The position numbers and the translations under genes were made by a program. Shown piece by piece: positions 46,605 to 55,378 of a stretch of DNA of 64,000 nt. Origin of the DNA: Hyphomonas sp. (GTDB taxonomy: Bacteria > Pseudomonadota > Alphaproteobacteria > Caulobacterales > Hyphomonadaceae); assembly GCF_018402285.1 (NCBI RefSeq), contig NZ_JAGYJH010000003.1:186001-250000 (forward strand), given 5' to 3'. Position 1 is the stretch's first letter. The number at the start of each line of letters is the position of its first letter. The notes beneath the pieces are model-generated. The model was not told where the DNA came from. It saw only the letters and a list, made by a program, of their open reading frames with translations, and ran no database searches.

Positions 46605-47360
46605 TCAGGCAGAAAATCGCGCGACCTCTTCCAGAACGCACTTTGCCGCCACCGCCACGATCTTCCCGCCATCTTCTATGCTCGACTGGCTCGGGTCAGA
46701 GCCTATCCGGCCATCGGGAAAGTCGCGGCGATACTGCACGGCGTCGCCAATCGCGCCGGAAGGGGCAATCTTCGGGCTCATCGGTGTCTTGCTGCGTTCC
46801 CGCTCGGGATATCCCCAATAGGTAACGGAAACCTCCGACGGCGTGGCATGGCTGCCATGGCCGGTGGGGTAGAGCTGGTTGCAGATGCCCATTACCTCCC
46901 GGAAGTCCCACCAGTCGCGGCGCTTGAGGCTGAGGCCGGGGCGGTTGGTTTCCCCACGCGGGTCATAGCTGCGGCGCGCATGGATTTCGGAGAAGGCCGC
47001 CTGGATGGTGGCAATGTTGCCCCCATGGCCGTTCAGCCAGTAAATCCGTTCAAATCCGTGCCGCATCAGGCTCTCGGTCCAGTCCGCCATCGCCGCGATC
47101 ATGGTCGAAGGGCGCAGGGTGATCGTGCCGGTAAAGCCAAGGTGATGCTGCGCGCAGCCGACATTGAAGGTCGGCCCCACAAGGATGTCATCGGGCGCCA
47201 GGCTCTCGGCATGGTTGGCGATGATTTCCGGGCACAGAGCATCGGTCCCGATAAAGCCATTGGGCCCATGCTGCTCGAAAGATCCGATAGGAATGACGAT
47301 GGTTTTCGACTTTCTCAGCCAGGCTTCAATGTCGGGCCAGGTGGAAACGGGAAGGCGCAT
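46605..47360 (-). CDS. creatininase-family amidohydrolase
   Basis: 251 residues. Metal-binding motifs GSFEQHGPN, YWLNGHGGN and GHGSHATPSE are all present. The family cleaves cyclic amides (creatinine, and deformylation in riboflavin/F420 routes); substrate unknown here. ATG 47360 is 4 bases after the purK stop, with AAAGGA inside the purK 3' end, so it is probably co-transcribed with purEK. Confidence 0.9.
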   Translation of the reverse strand: MRLPVSTWPDIEAWLRKSKTIVIPIGSFEQHGPNGFIGTDALCPEIIANHAESLAPDDILVGPTFNVGCAQHHLGFTGTITLRPSTMIAAMADWTESLMRHGFERIYWLNGHGGNIATIQAAFSEIHARRSYDPRGETNRPGLSLKRRDWWDFREVMGICNQLYPTGHGSHATPSEVSVTYWGYPERERSKTPMSPKIAPSGAIGDAVQYRRDFPDGRIGSDPSQSSIEDGGKIVAVAAKCVLEEVARFSA

Positions 47361-47364
47361 GGGG

Positions 47365-48447
47365 CTAATCCTTTCGGGGGCCAAGGCGGCGCGTGATATG
47401 GCCCATCTTGCGTCCGGGCCGGGCTTCGCGCTTGCCGTAAAGGGTCAGAATATCGTTCAGTTTGAGCGTTGCCGGGTCAACGAGGCCTGCGTCTCCGATC
47501 AGATTGATCATCTCGGCATCAAACAGGCGCCGTGTATCCCCCAGCGGCCAGCCGGCCACACAGCGGATATGCTGCTCGAACTGACCGGTCTGGCAAGCTT
47601 CGGGTGTCCAGTGGCCGGAATTGTGCACGCGCGGGGCAAATTCGTTGGCCAGCAGCGTGCCGTCCGGCAGCACAAAAAACTCCAGCGCCAGAACGCCGAC
47701 ATGGCCCAGCGCTTCAGCCAGATGCATAGCCTTGGCGCGCGCCTCGTCCTCGACCGTCTTGCTTAGGCCGGATGGTACGGTGGAGCGGGCGAGGATCCCG
47801 TACTCATGGGAGTTGCGCGGCGGCGCCCAGCTCATGGTTGCCCCGTTGATGCTGCGGGCAACCAGCACGGAGATTTCGCAGTCAAACGCGATCGCGCCCT
47901 CAAGGATGCACGGGCGCTCGCCCAGCGCCGTCCACGCTTCCTTGATCCCGCCATGGCCGAGGCGCACCCAGGCTTGGCCCTTGCCGTCATAGCCGTCGCG
48001 GCGCGTCTTCAGAACGCCGTATCCGCCGAGTGCTTCCAGCGCGAGAACAATGTCGTCCAGCTGGTTGATCTCTCGGAACGGCGCGGTCGGAATCCCGTGA
48101 TCATTGAGGAAGGTTTTTTCGGTGAGCCGGTCCTGCGAGACCGAAAGCGATTTCGCCCCCGGCAGCACGCTTTTGCCCGCCCGCTCAATGATCTCGACGC
48201 TCGCCACCGGCACATTCTCGAATTCCAGCGTGATCACATCGCACGCCTCTGCAAACTCGCTCAGGGCGGCGGCGTCGTCCCAGTCGGCCTGGAAGGCGCC
48301 CGCCGCTAAGCGGCCAGCCGGGGGATCATCCTCAGGCGAATAGATCAGCACATCAAAGCCAAGCTGGGCGGCCGCGCTCGCCAGCATCCGGCCAAGCTGC
48401 CCCCCGCCAAGTATCCCGATCACCGCGCCGGGGCGAAGCGGGCTCAT
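47365..48447 (-). CDS. purK: N5-carboxyaminoimidazole ribonucleotide synthase PurK
   Basis: 360 residues, ATP-grasp. [65 protein letters not shown] and [16 protein letters not shown] are the family blocks. With PurE it carboxylates AIR in purine synthesis. Start ATG 48447 overlaps the purE stop (ATGA). Confidence 0.95.
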   Translation of the reverse strand: MSPLRPGAVIGILGGGQLGRMLASAAAQLGFDVLIYSPEDDPPAGRLAAGAFQADWDDAAALSEFAEACDVITLEFENVPVASVEIIERAGKSVLPGAKSLSVSQDRLTEKTFLNDHGIPTAPFREINQLDDIVLALEALGGYGVLKTRRDGYDGKGQAWVRLGHGGIKEAWTALGERPCILEGAIAFDCEISVLVARSINGATMSWAPPRNSHEYGILARSTVPSGLSKTVEDEARAKAMHLAEALGHVGVLALEFFVLPDGTLLANEFAPRVHNSGHWTPEACQTGQFEQHIRCVAGWPLGDTRRLFDAEMINLIGDAGLVDPATLKLNDILTLYGKREARPGRKMGHITRRLGPRKD

Positions 48448-48938
48448 TCCTTGGGAACCTCATTCACCGCCGCTGTCTGCGCCGCGCGGAAAGCGTCGAG
48501 CTTTGCCGCGACGCTCGTGTCTTCCAGCGCAATGATCGACGCGGCGAGAATGCCCGCATTCGCAGCGCCTGCCTCGCCAATCGCCAGCGTGCCCACCGGA
48601 ATGCCCTTGGGCATCTGGACAATAGATAGAAGGCTATCAAGACCCTTGAGGGCCTTGGACTGAACCGGCACGCCCAGAACGGGCAGGGGGGTCATAGAGG
48701 CCGCCATGCCGGGCAGATGGGCTGCGCCACCTGCGCCTGCGATGATCACCTTCAGGCCGCGATCCTTGGCGCTGGTAGCATACTCGACCAGCCTCTGGGG
48801 CGTGCGGTGCGCCGAGACGATCTTCGCCTCGAAAGCGACGCCCATATCCTCGAGAACCTTCGCGGCCTCGCGCATCACCGGCCAGTCCGACTGGCTGCCC
48901 ATGATGATGCCCACAACCGGGGAGCGCGCCTTGTCCAT
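48444..48938 (-). CDS. purE: 5-(carboxyamino)imidazole ribonucleotide mutase PurE
   Basis: 164 residues. [53 protein letters not shown] and [20 protein letters not shown] identify class I PurE. ATG 48938 ([11 protein letters not shown]) is preferred over an upstream frame extension to 48992. Head of purE-purK-creatininase; divergent from the diguanylate cyclase. Confidence 0.95.
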   Translation of the reverse strand: MDKARSPVVGIIMGSQSDWPVMREAAKVLEDMGVAFEAKIVSAHRTPQRLVEYATSAKDRGLKVIIAGAGGAAHLPGMAASMTPLPVLGVPVQSKALKGLDSLLSIVQMPKGIPVGTLAIGEAGAANAGILAASIIALEDTSVAAKLDAFRAAQTAAVNEVPKE

Positions 48939-49071
48939 GCCTGCCTCGCCGCTGGAAAGCGCGCACCATAAGTGCGCGCCGCTTACCGTCAACCGGTCCT
49001 GTCAGGGGAAAGTTGCGGCAGGAATCGAACACCCGCTCTACAAGAGACCCGATCACAGCTATTGTTTCGCC

Positions 49072-49758
49072 ATGCCATCAGACACCCCAGAGCTCTCCGA
49101 AGCCGAAAAGCGCGCCCTGCTCGAGGCGTTGGGGGTCGATCTTGGCCAGCTCGACCTGCGCGCCCGCGCCGCCATTGAGGCGCTCGCCGAAGAAGTCATC
49201 GCCTTGCGCGAGGAGACCGACGCCCTCCGGGCCAGCCTCGCGGACGCAGCCCTGCTGGCCGACAATGACGCGCTCTGTCCGGTCTTCAACCGCCGCGCCT
49301 TTGAACGGGAAGTGCGCCGGGAAATCGCACTCTCGGGCCGTTTCCAGACGCCGCTCACCCTGATTTTCATCGATTTGGACAATTTCAAGCAGGTCAACGA
49401 CGTCTATGGCCATGCCGCTGGCGACAGCGTGCTCCTGAAGATTTCCGACATTCTCCTCGCCAAGACCCGGGAAACCGACATTGTCGGTCGCCTCGGCGGG
49501 GACGAATTCGGCATCGTGCTTGCCCATGCCGGCCTCGAGGACAGCCGCCGCAAGGCCGTCCAGCTTGCCGCAGCGATCGACGCCCTGGAAGTACGCGGGG
49601 AAACCGGCTCGCCTCTCGCCCCCGTCCAGATCGGCGCTTCCTGCGGGGTGGTGGAGTGGCATACCGGCCAGAGCCCGGCTGCGCTCATTGCGCGGGCAGA
49701 CCAGGCGATGTTTGCCGAAAAAGCGCGCCGCAAGGCCGAAGGACGGGCACTGAGGTGA
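49072..49758 (+). CDS. diguanylate cyclase (GGDEF), cytosolic
   Basis: 228 residues. The N terminus (1-65) is a helical, probably coiled-coil region (ARAAIEALAEEVIALREETDALRA), followed by the GGDEF domain: FIDLDNFKQVND (metal Asp101), the inhibitory I-site RETD at 133-136, and GGDEF at 142-146. Both sites are intact, so it should make c-di-GMP with product inhibition. No sensor domain or membrane segment is seen. ATG 49072. Confidence 0.92.
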   Translation: MPSDTPELSEAEKRALLEALGVDLGQLDLRARAAIEALAEEVIALREETDALRASLADAALLADNDALCPVFNRRAFEREVRREIALSGRFQTPLTLIFIDLDNFKQVNDVYGHAAGDSVLLKISDILLAKTRETDIVGRLGGDEFGIVLAHAGLEDSRRKAVQLAAAIDALEVRGETGSPLAPVQIGASCGVVEWHTGQSPAALIARADQAMFAEKARRKAEGRALR

Positions 49759-49859
49759 AAATGCGGCAAGATAAGTGGTTCTACCCATGACTTGCCTAAA
49801 CGACTGTGTCATTCTTGCATCACCGGTCACTCCGGACCGGAGACGAAAGGAGACTGCCT

Positions 49860-50027
49860 ATGTCGCTCATCGGTCGCATCAGTGAACTCTCTGCGAAGCA
49901 CCGCAATCTGGACGAGAAGATTTCCGACGAACAGAAACGCCCTTCTGCCGATGGCCTCGTTCTCAAGGATTTGAAGCGACAGAAACTCAGGGTTAAGGAG
50001 CAGCTGCGACACCTCAAGGCCAGCTGA
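49860..50027 (+). CDS. YdcH/DUF465 family small protein
   Basis: 55 residues: MSLIGRISELSAKHRNLDEKI onward with KLRVKEQLRHL, a two-helix coiled-coil hairpin typical of DUF465. Function unknown. AAAGGAG lies 8 bases before ATG 49860; upstream in-frame codons to 49806 are not convincing. Confidence 0.88.
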   Translation: MSLIGRISELSAKHRNLDEKISDEQKRPSADGLVLKDLKRQKLRVKEQLRHLKAS

Positions 50028-50039
50028 ACTTTTCCGGCA

Positions 50040-50087
50040 GTCCCGTTCCTGGGAAGGCCGCGTCCGGCCAAAAGACAGGAACGGGAC
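50040..50087 (+). terminator. large nested hairpin after the DUF465 gene
   Basis: Outer arms 50040-50051 and 50076-50087 are perfect 12-base complements, with an inner GGCCG/CGGCC stem in the loop. It lies 12 bases after the stop. There is no U tract, so termination is possible but unproven; it could be a structured 3' end. Confidence 0.55.
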
Positions 50088-50137
50088 CCATGCCCCTAAA
50101 CCATTCCACCCCCTGCATATGCGCGGCGACCTGAGTC

Positions 50138-50896
50138 ATGGGCCAGCCTGTAAGCTTGGTCCTGGGGCTCGGCCGCGAGGTCGGTGAAGCGATTGCCCGC
50201 CGGTTTGAAGATGAAGGCCACAAGGTGCTCGTCGCAGACCCTTCGCAGGAGCGGATCGACGCCGCCCGCGACACACTCGACGAAGCCATCCAGTACTATC
50301 ATGGCGAGCTCCACTCCCGCCTCGGCCTGCGCAACGCCGTTACCGCCGCCGTCGAAGCATTCGGCCGCGTCGATCACGCCGTCATCGTGCCCGCCTATGA
50401 AGAGCCCGACTCGCTGCTCGATTTTTCGCAGGAGAAGTTCGAGAAGGCGCTGGGCAAGTCCGCCCGCGGCGCTGCCATGGCCCTGCGCGTGGTGGCAGAG
50501 CGCCTCCTGGAACAGGAAGACCTCCCCGAAACCGGCGTCGAGCGCAAATACCAGAAAGGCTCGATCACCTTCGTGCTGCGCTATGCCGCCCAGGCGTCGA
50601 TGCCGGGCCGCTTCACCGACACCGTCAGCCAGGCGGCCATCCAGGGGGTGATGCGCGCCGGCGCACTGGAGCTTGCCGAGCACGCGATCCGCGTCAACGC
50701 CATCGTCTCCCTGCGCCCCAGCGAAGAGCGCGCCACCCCCTGGTCGCTCGGCCGCGTGCCGCTCGGCCGCGCGGTCCTCGCCGACGAGATCGCCGGCGCG
50801 GCCTTCTTCCTGGCCTCGCGCGATGCGGCATTCATGACCGGGCAGAGCCTGATCATGGATGGCGGCCGCTCGACGCTGTCGGGCGTTCTGGAATAG
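50138..50896 (+). CDS. SDR-fold protein lacking the catalytic Tyr-Lys (probable pseudoenzyme)
   Basis: 252 residues. The Rossmann core is recognisable (VSLVLGLGREVGEAIARRFEDEGHKVLVAD, FGRVDHAVIV, C-terminal FFLASRDAAFMTGQSLIMDGG). The expected active-site YxxxK is absent: the equivalent stretch reads DTVSQAAIQGV. The glycine motif is LGLGREVG rather than TGxxxGxG. It is probably non-catalytic, or it uses different residues. ATG 50138. Convergent with the phosphatase gene, 4 bases between. Confidence 0.85.
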   Translation: MGQPVSLVLGLGREVGEAIARRFEDEGHKVLVADPSQERIDAARDTLDEAIQYYHGELHSRLGLRNAVTAAVEAFGRVDHAVIVPAYEEPDSLLDFSQEKFEKALGKSARGAAMALRVVAERLLEQEDLPETGVERKYQKGSITFVLRYAAQASMPGRFTDTVSQAAIQGVMRAGALELAEHAIRVNAIVSLRPSEERATPWSLGRVPLGRAVLADEIAGAAFFLASRDAAFMTGQSLIMDGGRSTLSGVLE

Positions 50897-50900
50897 CCCT

Positions 50901-52586
50901 TTAGAGCGTCTTCAGCGGCGAAACGCCGCCGTCCTCCGCGCTGGCCTCGAAGCTGGCAACCGTCTCTGTGCTGAAGGTTTCGCCATAGATGTCGGACACC
51001 TTTCGGAACACCGCCCGCGCCGTTCCCGGCGTCAGCGTCACCAGCGTATATCCATGCCCGAACGGGTCATGCCAGACGACTTCATTGTTCGTTTTGGCAA
51101 TCTGTTTGCCCAGATCAGGCACGTCCTTCACATAAGCGCCCATGCCGGGCGAGGTGATTGAGGTGCATCCAAACTCCACGCCCCGGCGCGTGCCGGAGGC
51201 ATCATAAAGCTCGTTGGCATAGGCCGTATGCGTATCACCTGCCAGCGTCACAAGACGCGCGCCGGCGCTGGCAACGCTTTCATACAGCCGCTCGCGCGCG
51301 GCCGGATAACCGTCCCAGGCGTCAAGGTTCCAGGGCAGGCCCAGCGCCGTGAAAGCCAGGAAGCCCTTCACTTCGGGAATGTCCTGCGCCGCGATCTGCG
51401 CCGGGCTCAGCGTCTCGGTGAAATTGGGCAGCGCCACGCGCGCCATGATCACCTGATTGGCCAGAACCTGCCAGGCTGCGCCGGAAGAGACAGACGCGGT
51501 AAGCTCCGTGCTCAGCCAGCTTTCCTGCTCGGCGCCCAGCATGGTGCGGGCCGGGTCGGCGGCCTTTTCCAGCAGCGCTTTCGCTTTGCCGCCCACTTCC
51601 AGCGGCGAAGCCGCATTGCCCAGGGCGCTCGCCCAGCTGAGGCTTTCCGAGCGCCCGGTCAGGCGCGTTTCCAGCGCATGCAGCGTCGCCACATCGCCGA
51701 AGCGGAAGCTGCGCCAGGCAGCCGTCGTGATTTCACCTGGCGTGATGTCGCGGATCGGCATCCATTCGAAGTAGGCTTGGACTGCCGCCATCTTGCGGTC
51801 GCTCCACTCGCCTTCGCCTTCTTCCGGATTGTGGTTCTGCGCGCCCGTCCGGTAGCTGTCATTGGTGCTCTCGTGATCGTCCCAGGTGCAGATCCACGGC
51901 ACGGCCGCATGGGCGGCCTGAAGGTGGGGATCTGTCTTGTACTGGGCGTGGCGCTTGCGATAATCGGCTAGCGTTACAATCTCCGTGGACGGTTCATGCA
52001 TCCGGCCAAGCTGCGCAGCCACTTCGGCGCCATAGCCGTCGATTCCGTATTCATAGAGATAGTCGCCCAGATGGACCACCGCGTCGAGGCCGGGCTCTTC
52101 GGCCAGCGCCTTGTAGGCGTTGAACCGGCCGAACTGCCAGTTGGAGCAGGACACGACCGCAAGGTTCACCGCGCTCGTGCCATTGGCGGCGGGTGTGCGC
52201 AGGCGTCCCTCGGGGGAGGCAATGTCGCCGTTATCGGTGAGGGCGGTGAAGCGGTAGGTATAGTCAGACCCCGGCTGCAGCCCGGCGGCGTCCACCTTGA
52301 CGCAATAGTCCCTCGCTTCGCTCGCTTCGGTCATTCCAGCGGCGACGGGCGTCTCTTGCCCGGCGCGCAGCACTTCCCATCGCACGGGGACCGGTCCGGC
52401 GCCTGACAGCGGCGTCACGCGCGTCCAGAGGATGATCCGGTCGGGCAGGGGATCGCCCGAGGCAACCCCGTGCTGGAAGGCCACCTCGCCCTTGAAGGTC
52501 TGCGGGCCCGTCTTGCCGCAGGCGGCCAGCGCCACCGTGCCCAATGCTGCGCCGCCCAGCAGGCCGCGCCGTGTCACCTGTACCAT
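50901..52586 (-). CDS. Tat-exported PhoD-like alkaline phosphatase
   Basis: 561 residues. The N terminus MVQVTRRGLLGGAALGTVAL has the twin arginine and then a lipobox LAACG, so it may be a Tat-exported lipoprotein. A PhoD N-domain precedes the metallophosphatase core: VVHLGDYLYEYG, WDDHESTND and LAGDTHTAYANEL. PhoD enzymes release phosphate from mono- and diesters using iron and calcium. ATG 52586 is where the Tat signal starts; the frame is open to 53036 but that part is antisense to rluD. Confidence 0.9.
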   Translation of the reverse strand: MVQVTRRGLLGGAALGTVALAACGKTGPQTFKGEVAFQHGVASGDPLPDRIILWTRVTPLSGAGPVPVRWEVLRAGQETPVAAGMTEASEARDYCVKVDAAGLQPGSDYTYRFTALTDNGDIASPEGRLRTPAANGTSAVNLAVVSCSNWQFGRFNAYKALAEEPGLDAVVHLGDYLYEYGIDGYGAEVAAQLGRMHEPSTEIVTLADYRKRHAQYKTDPHLQAAHAAVPWICTWDDHESTNDSYRTGAQNHNPEEGEGEWSDRKMAAVQAYFEWMPIRDITPGEITTAAWRSFRFGDVATLHALETRLTGRSESLSWASALGNAASPLEVGGKAKALLEKAADPARTMLGAEQESWLSTELTASVSSGAAWQVLANQVIMARVALPNFTETLSPAQIAAQDIPEVKGFLAFTALGLPWNLDAWDGYPAARERLYESVASAGARLVTLAGDTHTAYANELYDASGTRRGVEFGCTSITSPGMGAYVKDVPDLGKQIAKTNNEVVWHDPFGHGYTLVTLTPGTARAVFRKVSDIYGETFSTETVASFEASAEDGGVSPLKTL

Positions 52587-52679
52587 CTTCAAGGAACTCC
52601 CCAGTTGCGTGCCGCTCTCATGGCGTGAATTTGCGACACCAGCATGACGCGCGCTGAAAGCTTCGTCTATAAGGCGCCG

Positions 52680-53705
52680 ATGAACCAGATCCTGATCACT
52701 TCGCAGGCGGCTGACGCTGGCCAGCGCCTCGATGCCTTCCTTGGCGCCCGCGCCGAGGGCCTTTCCCGTTCCCGGGCCAAGACCCTGATCGAGGAGGGCG
52801 CTGTCACGGTGGACGGCGCGGTGGAGACAAACCCCCGCGCTCCTGTGAAGGAAGGCCTCGTGTATGCGGTAAACCTGCCCCCGCCGGTCCCCGCCATGCC
52901 GGAGGCTGAGGCCATCCCGCTCGAAATACTTTATGAGGACGCCCACATCATCATCCTCAACAAGGCGGCCGGCATGGCGGTCCATCCCGCCCCGGGCAGT
53001 CAGGATGGCACGCTGGTGAACGCGCTGCTGCATCATTGCCAGGGCCAGTTGTCAGGCATCGGCGGGGTGGAGCGTCCCGGCATCGTCCACCGGCTCGACA
53101 AGCTCACCTCCGGCGTCATGGTCGCGGCCAAGAGCGAAGCGGCCCATACCGGCCTTGCCGCCCTGTTCGAGCGGCATGACATTGACCGGGTCTACCGCGC
53201 CGTCACGCGCGGTTCCCCGCGCCCGCTCTCGGGAACAATAGATGCGGCCATCGCGCGCTCTGAAAACGACCGGAAGAAAATGTCGGTCCACCGCAATCCC
53301 GACAGCCCGGCCGCCCGCCGCGCCGTTACGCATTACAAGGCAGTCGAAACGTTCGGTTATAAAGACCGCGCCACCCGGTTACCCGCAGCGGCGCTCCTCG
53401 AATGCCGCCTCGAAACCGGCCGCACCCACCAGATCCGGGTCCACATGGCCCATGCCGGCGCCCCGCTGATCGGGGACCCCGTCTATGGCCGCCAGACGGG
53501 CATCATGGCCTGGAAGGCGCCGGGCAGTGAGGTGAATTACGAGAAGGCGCTTGCCGCCGCCCGCGCCTTCTCACGCCAGGCGTTGCACGCGGCGGTCCTG
53601 GGTTTCGTCCACCCTGTCACCGGCCAGACGCTCCGTTTCGAAGCCCCGCTGCCTGAAGACATGACTGCCCTGATTGCCGCCCTGCGAAAACTGCCGGTCG
53701 ACTAG
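52680..53705 (+). CDS. rluD: 23S rRNA pseudouridine synthase, RluD type
   Basis: 341 residues. An S4 RNA-binding domain (RLDAFLGARAEGLSRSRAKTLIEEGAVTVDG) precedes the RluA-type catalytic domain with Asp140 in VHRLDKLTSG and RLETGRTHQIRVHMAH. It modifies U residues in helix 69 of 23S rRNA if RluD proper; RluA/RluC variants are less likely given the length. ATG 52680. The stop overlaps the convergent DUF3108 gene within CTAG (53702-53705). Confidence 0.9.
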   Translation: MNQILITSQAADAGQRLDAFLGARAEGLSRSRAKTLIEEGAVTVDGAVETNPRAPVKEGLVYAVNLPPPVPAMPEAEAIPLEILYEDAHIIILNKAAGMAVHPAPGSQDGTLVNALLHHCQGQLSGIGGVERPGIVHRLDKLTSGVMVAAKSEAAHTGLAALFERHDIDRVYRAVTRGSPRPLSGTIDAAIARSENDRKKMSVHRNPDSPAARRAVTHYKAVETFGYKDRATRLPAAALLECRLETGRTHQIRVHMAHAGAPLIGDPVYGRQTGIMAWKAPGSEVNYEKALAAARAFSRQALHAAVLGFVHPVTGQTLRFEAPLPEDMTALIAALRKLPVD

Positions 53706-54595
53706 CGTCCCCCGCCTGCACCACCTGTTTGCGCAGCGGCCGCCGTCTCCAGCGGCTCAAACCGCAGTGTGCGGGCCTGCAGGGTCACCTTGCCGACTCT
53801 GTCGGTGTCGGCAACGATCCGCACCGGCACATGGCTGCCGTTTTCCAGCGGCGCCAGATACATGCGCAGTGGGCCGTCGATGCCTGTCAGCGTGTCCTTG
53901 TTCACTTCGCCTGCCTTGTAGCCGGCAATCTTGTCCATGGTCACATGGCACTCGATCGCCTTGCCGCTCCAGGCGGGGCTTTTTACATTCGCCGTGCCGG
54001 CATTCTTCAGGTGCAGGTAGGTCAGCTGCTTGCCATCAAACACGCGGATCGGCCCGCCGCAGGGGTCAGCCCCCTTGGCCCTCGGCTCCAGCGCAAAGGT
54101 GATCAGCGCCGTCAGCGGGTCATTGGCCAGGATCGCCTGCTCCTGCGTTGCGGCCGGGTCGCCCAGATTTCCGAAGGTCGGCTTGGCGGTCATGGTGAAG
54201 CCGTCATTCTTCATCGACAGCTCGACCCGGCGGTTCTTCTTCCCGTCGCGGTTCTGCGAGACATAGCCGGAGGTTTTCAGCTCCCCGGCCCGCACAAAGC
54301 CGGACGCGGCCAGTTCCATGTCATAATTGACGAACACATCGGCCAGGCCCGTCGTGCGCACCTTGGATTTGATGGTGTAGGTATTGGGCTTCATTTCCAC
54401 ATTGAAGCTCGCCCGGCCGGTGGCCGGAATGATCAGGATCATCGCCCGCGCGTCGAGTTCATAGATCATGCGCATGGGCTCGCCCGCCTTCACATTCGCC
54501 AGCAGGCTGTTCTTTGGAGCGGCGGGCGCGGTGTCGGCGGTCGAGAGGCCTGCCATGGCGATCGTGGCAGCTGCAGCAAGGAGGAGGCGCTTCAT
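53702..54595 (-). CDS. DUF3108 periplasmic protein
   Basis: 297 residues. A signal peptide (MKRLLLAAAATIAMAGLSTA) and a beta-rich DUF3108 domain (MRMIYELDARAMILIIPATGRAS, VFVNYDMELAASGFV, GKAIECHVTMDKIAGYK). Function unknown. In many alphaproteobacteria this gene sits beside rpmB and cobST, as here. Confidence 0.85.
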   Translation of the reverse strand: MKRLLLAAAATIAMAGLSTADTAPAAPKNSLLANVKAGEPMRMIYELDARAMILIIPATGRASFNVEMKPNTYTIKSKVRTTGLADVFVNYDMELAASGFVRAGELKTSGYVSQNRDGKKNRRVELSMKNDGFTMTAKPTFGNLGDPAATQEQAILANDPLTALITFALEPRAKGADPCGGPIRVFDGKQLTYLHLKNAGTANVKSPAWSGKAIECHVTMDKIAGYKAGEVNKDTLTGIDGPLRMYLAPLENGSHVPVRIVADTDRVGKVTLQARTLRFEPLETAAAAQTGGAGGGR

Positions 54596-54862
54596 CGGGA
54601 GGATCGTCCTTATCGGTCAGGCAGGCAAAAAGCCCGCTATTGGGGTCTCATATAGTCGCCCTGTCCCAACGCCGCCTGAACGAACCGGCCTTCAACATGC
54701 CGCATTCTCCAGGCCCCGCCCACTGACATAAAGTGACAGTCCGTGACATGGGAGCGCATTTCTCAGCTCGCAAGCCTGATCCCGGCGGTTGACAGGGCGC
54801 CCCCGCAGACTGTAGACGCGCGCCTTCAGATCAAAGAACACCTCTTTTTCGGAGCGAGGCCC

Positions 54863-55150
54863 ATGTCCCGCGAATGTGAACTTACAGGCACCAAGCCGAT
54901 GGTTGGCAATATTGTCAGCCACTCCCAGATCAAGACCAAGCGCCGCTACCTGCCAAACCTGGTTCAGGTTACGCTGCACTCGGAAACCCTGAACCAGGAT
55001 TTCCGCATGCGCATCGCGGCCAAGGCCCTGCGCACGGTCGACAAGCTCGGCGGCCTCGATGCCTTCCTCGCCAAGGCGAAGGAAGCCGGCCTGTCCGACA
55101 AGGCTCTCAAGATCAAGCGCGACATCGCGAAAAAAGCCGTCACCGCCTGA
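54863..55150 (+). CDS. rpmB: 50S ribosomal protein bL28
   Basis: 95 residues, the longer alphaproteobacterial form. [34 protein letters not shown] is diagnostic. ATG 54863 follows GGAGCGAGG. The upstream frame to 54743 is open but unrelated. The 267-base gap to the divergent DUF3108 gene holds both promoters. Confidence 0.96.
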   Translation: MSRECELTGTKPMVGNIVSHSQIKTKRRYLPNLVQVTLHSETLNQDFRMRIAAKALRTVDKLGGLDAFLAKAKEAGLSDKALKIKRDIAKKAVTA

Positions 55151-55188
55151 GGTCCTGCCTCACCGCTGTCACGCGCTGACAAGACAAG

Positions 55189-55222
55189 ACGCCGGACCCC
55201 GCAAGGTCCGGCGTTTTCTTTT
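55189..55222 (+). terminator. terminator after rpmB
   Basis: ACGCCGGACC (55189-55198) pairs GGTCCGGCGT (55205-55214) with loop CCGCAA and TTTTCTTTT. Confidence 0.92.
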
Positions 55223-55378
55223 GTTCGGGACTGGCCACGAATGGCCAGAGTTGTCCCCTCTTTGGCACGGACTGTCCATGAATGGGCGCCGTTTGACCCG
55301 CGTTTGGCCCGTTCCGGGGGGTAGCGCGGGGCCGGGAACCGGTCCATGAAATGGCGCAACAGAGGGAAGGGGAACCCC

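Noticed and set aside
49010-49060. tRNA-like GAATCGAAC (T-loop complement) at 49022-49030
   Set aside because: The T-stem does not pair (two mismatches in five), and no anticodon arm or acceptor stem can be drawn.
52587-53036. N-terminal extension of the PhoD-like frame
   Set aside because: The 150 extra codons are antisense to rluD and precede a Tat signal that must be N-terminal.
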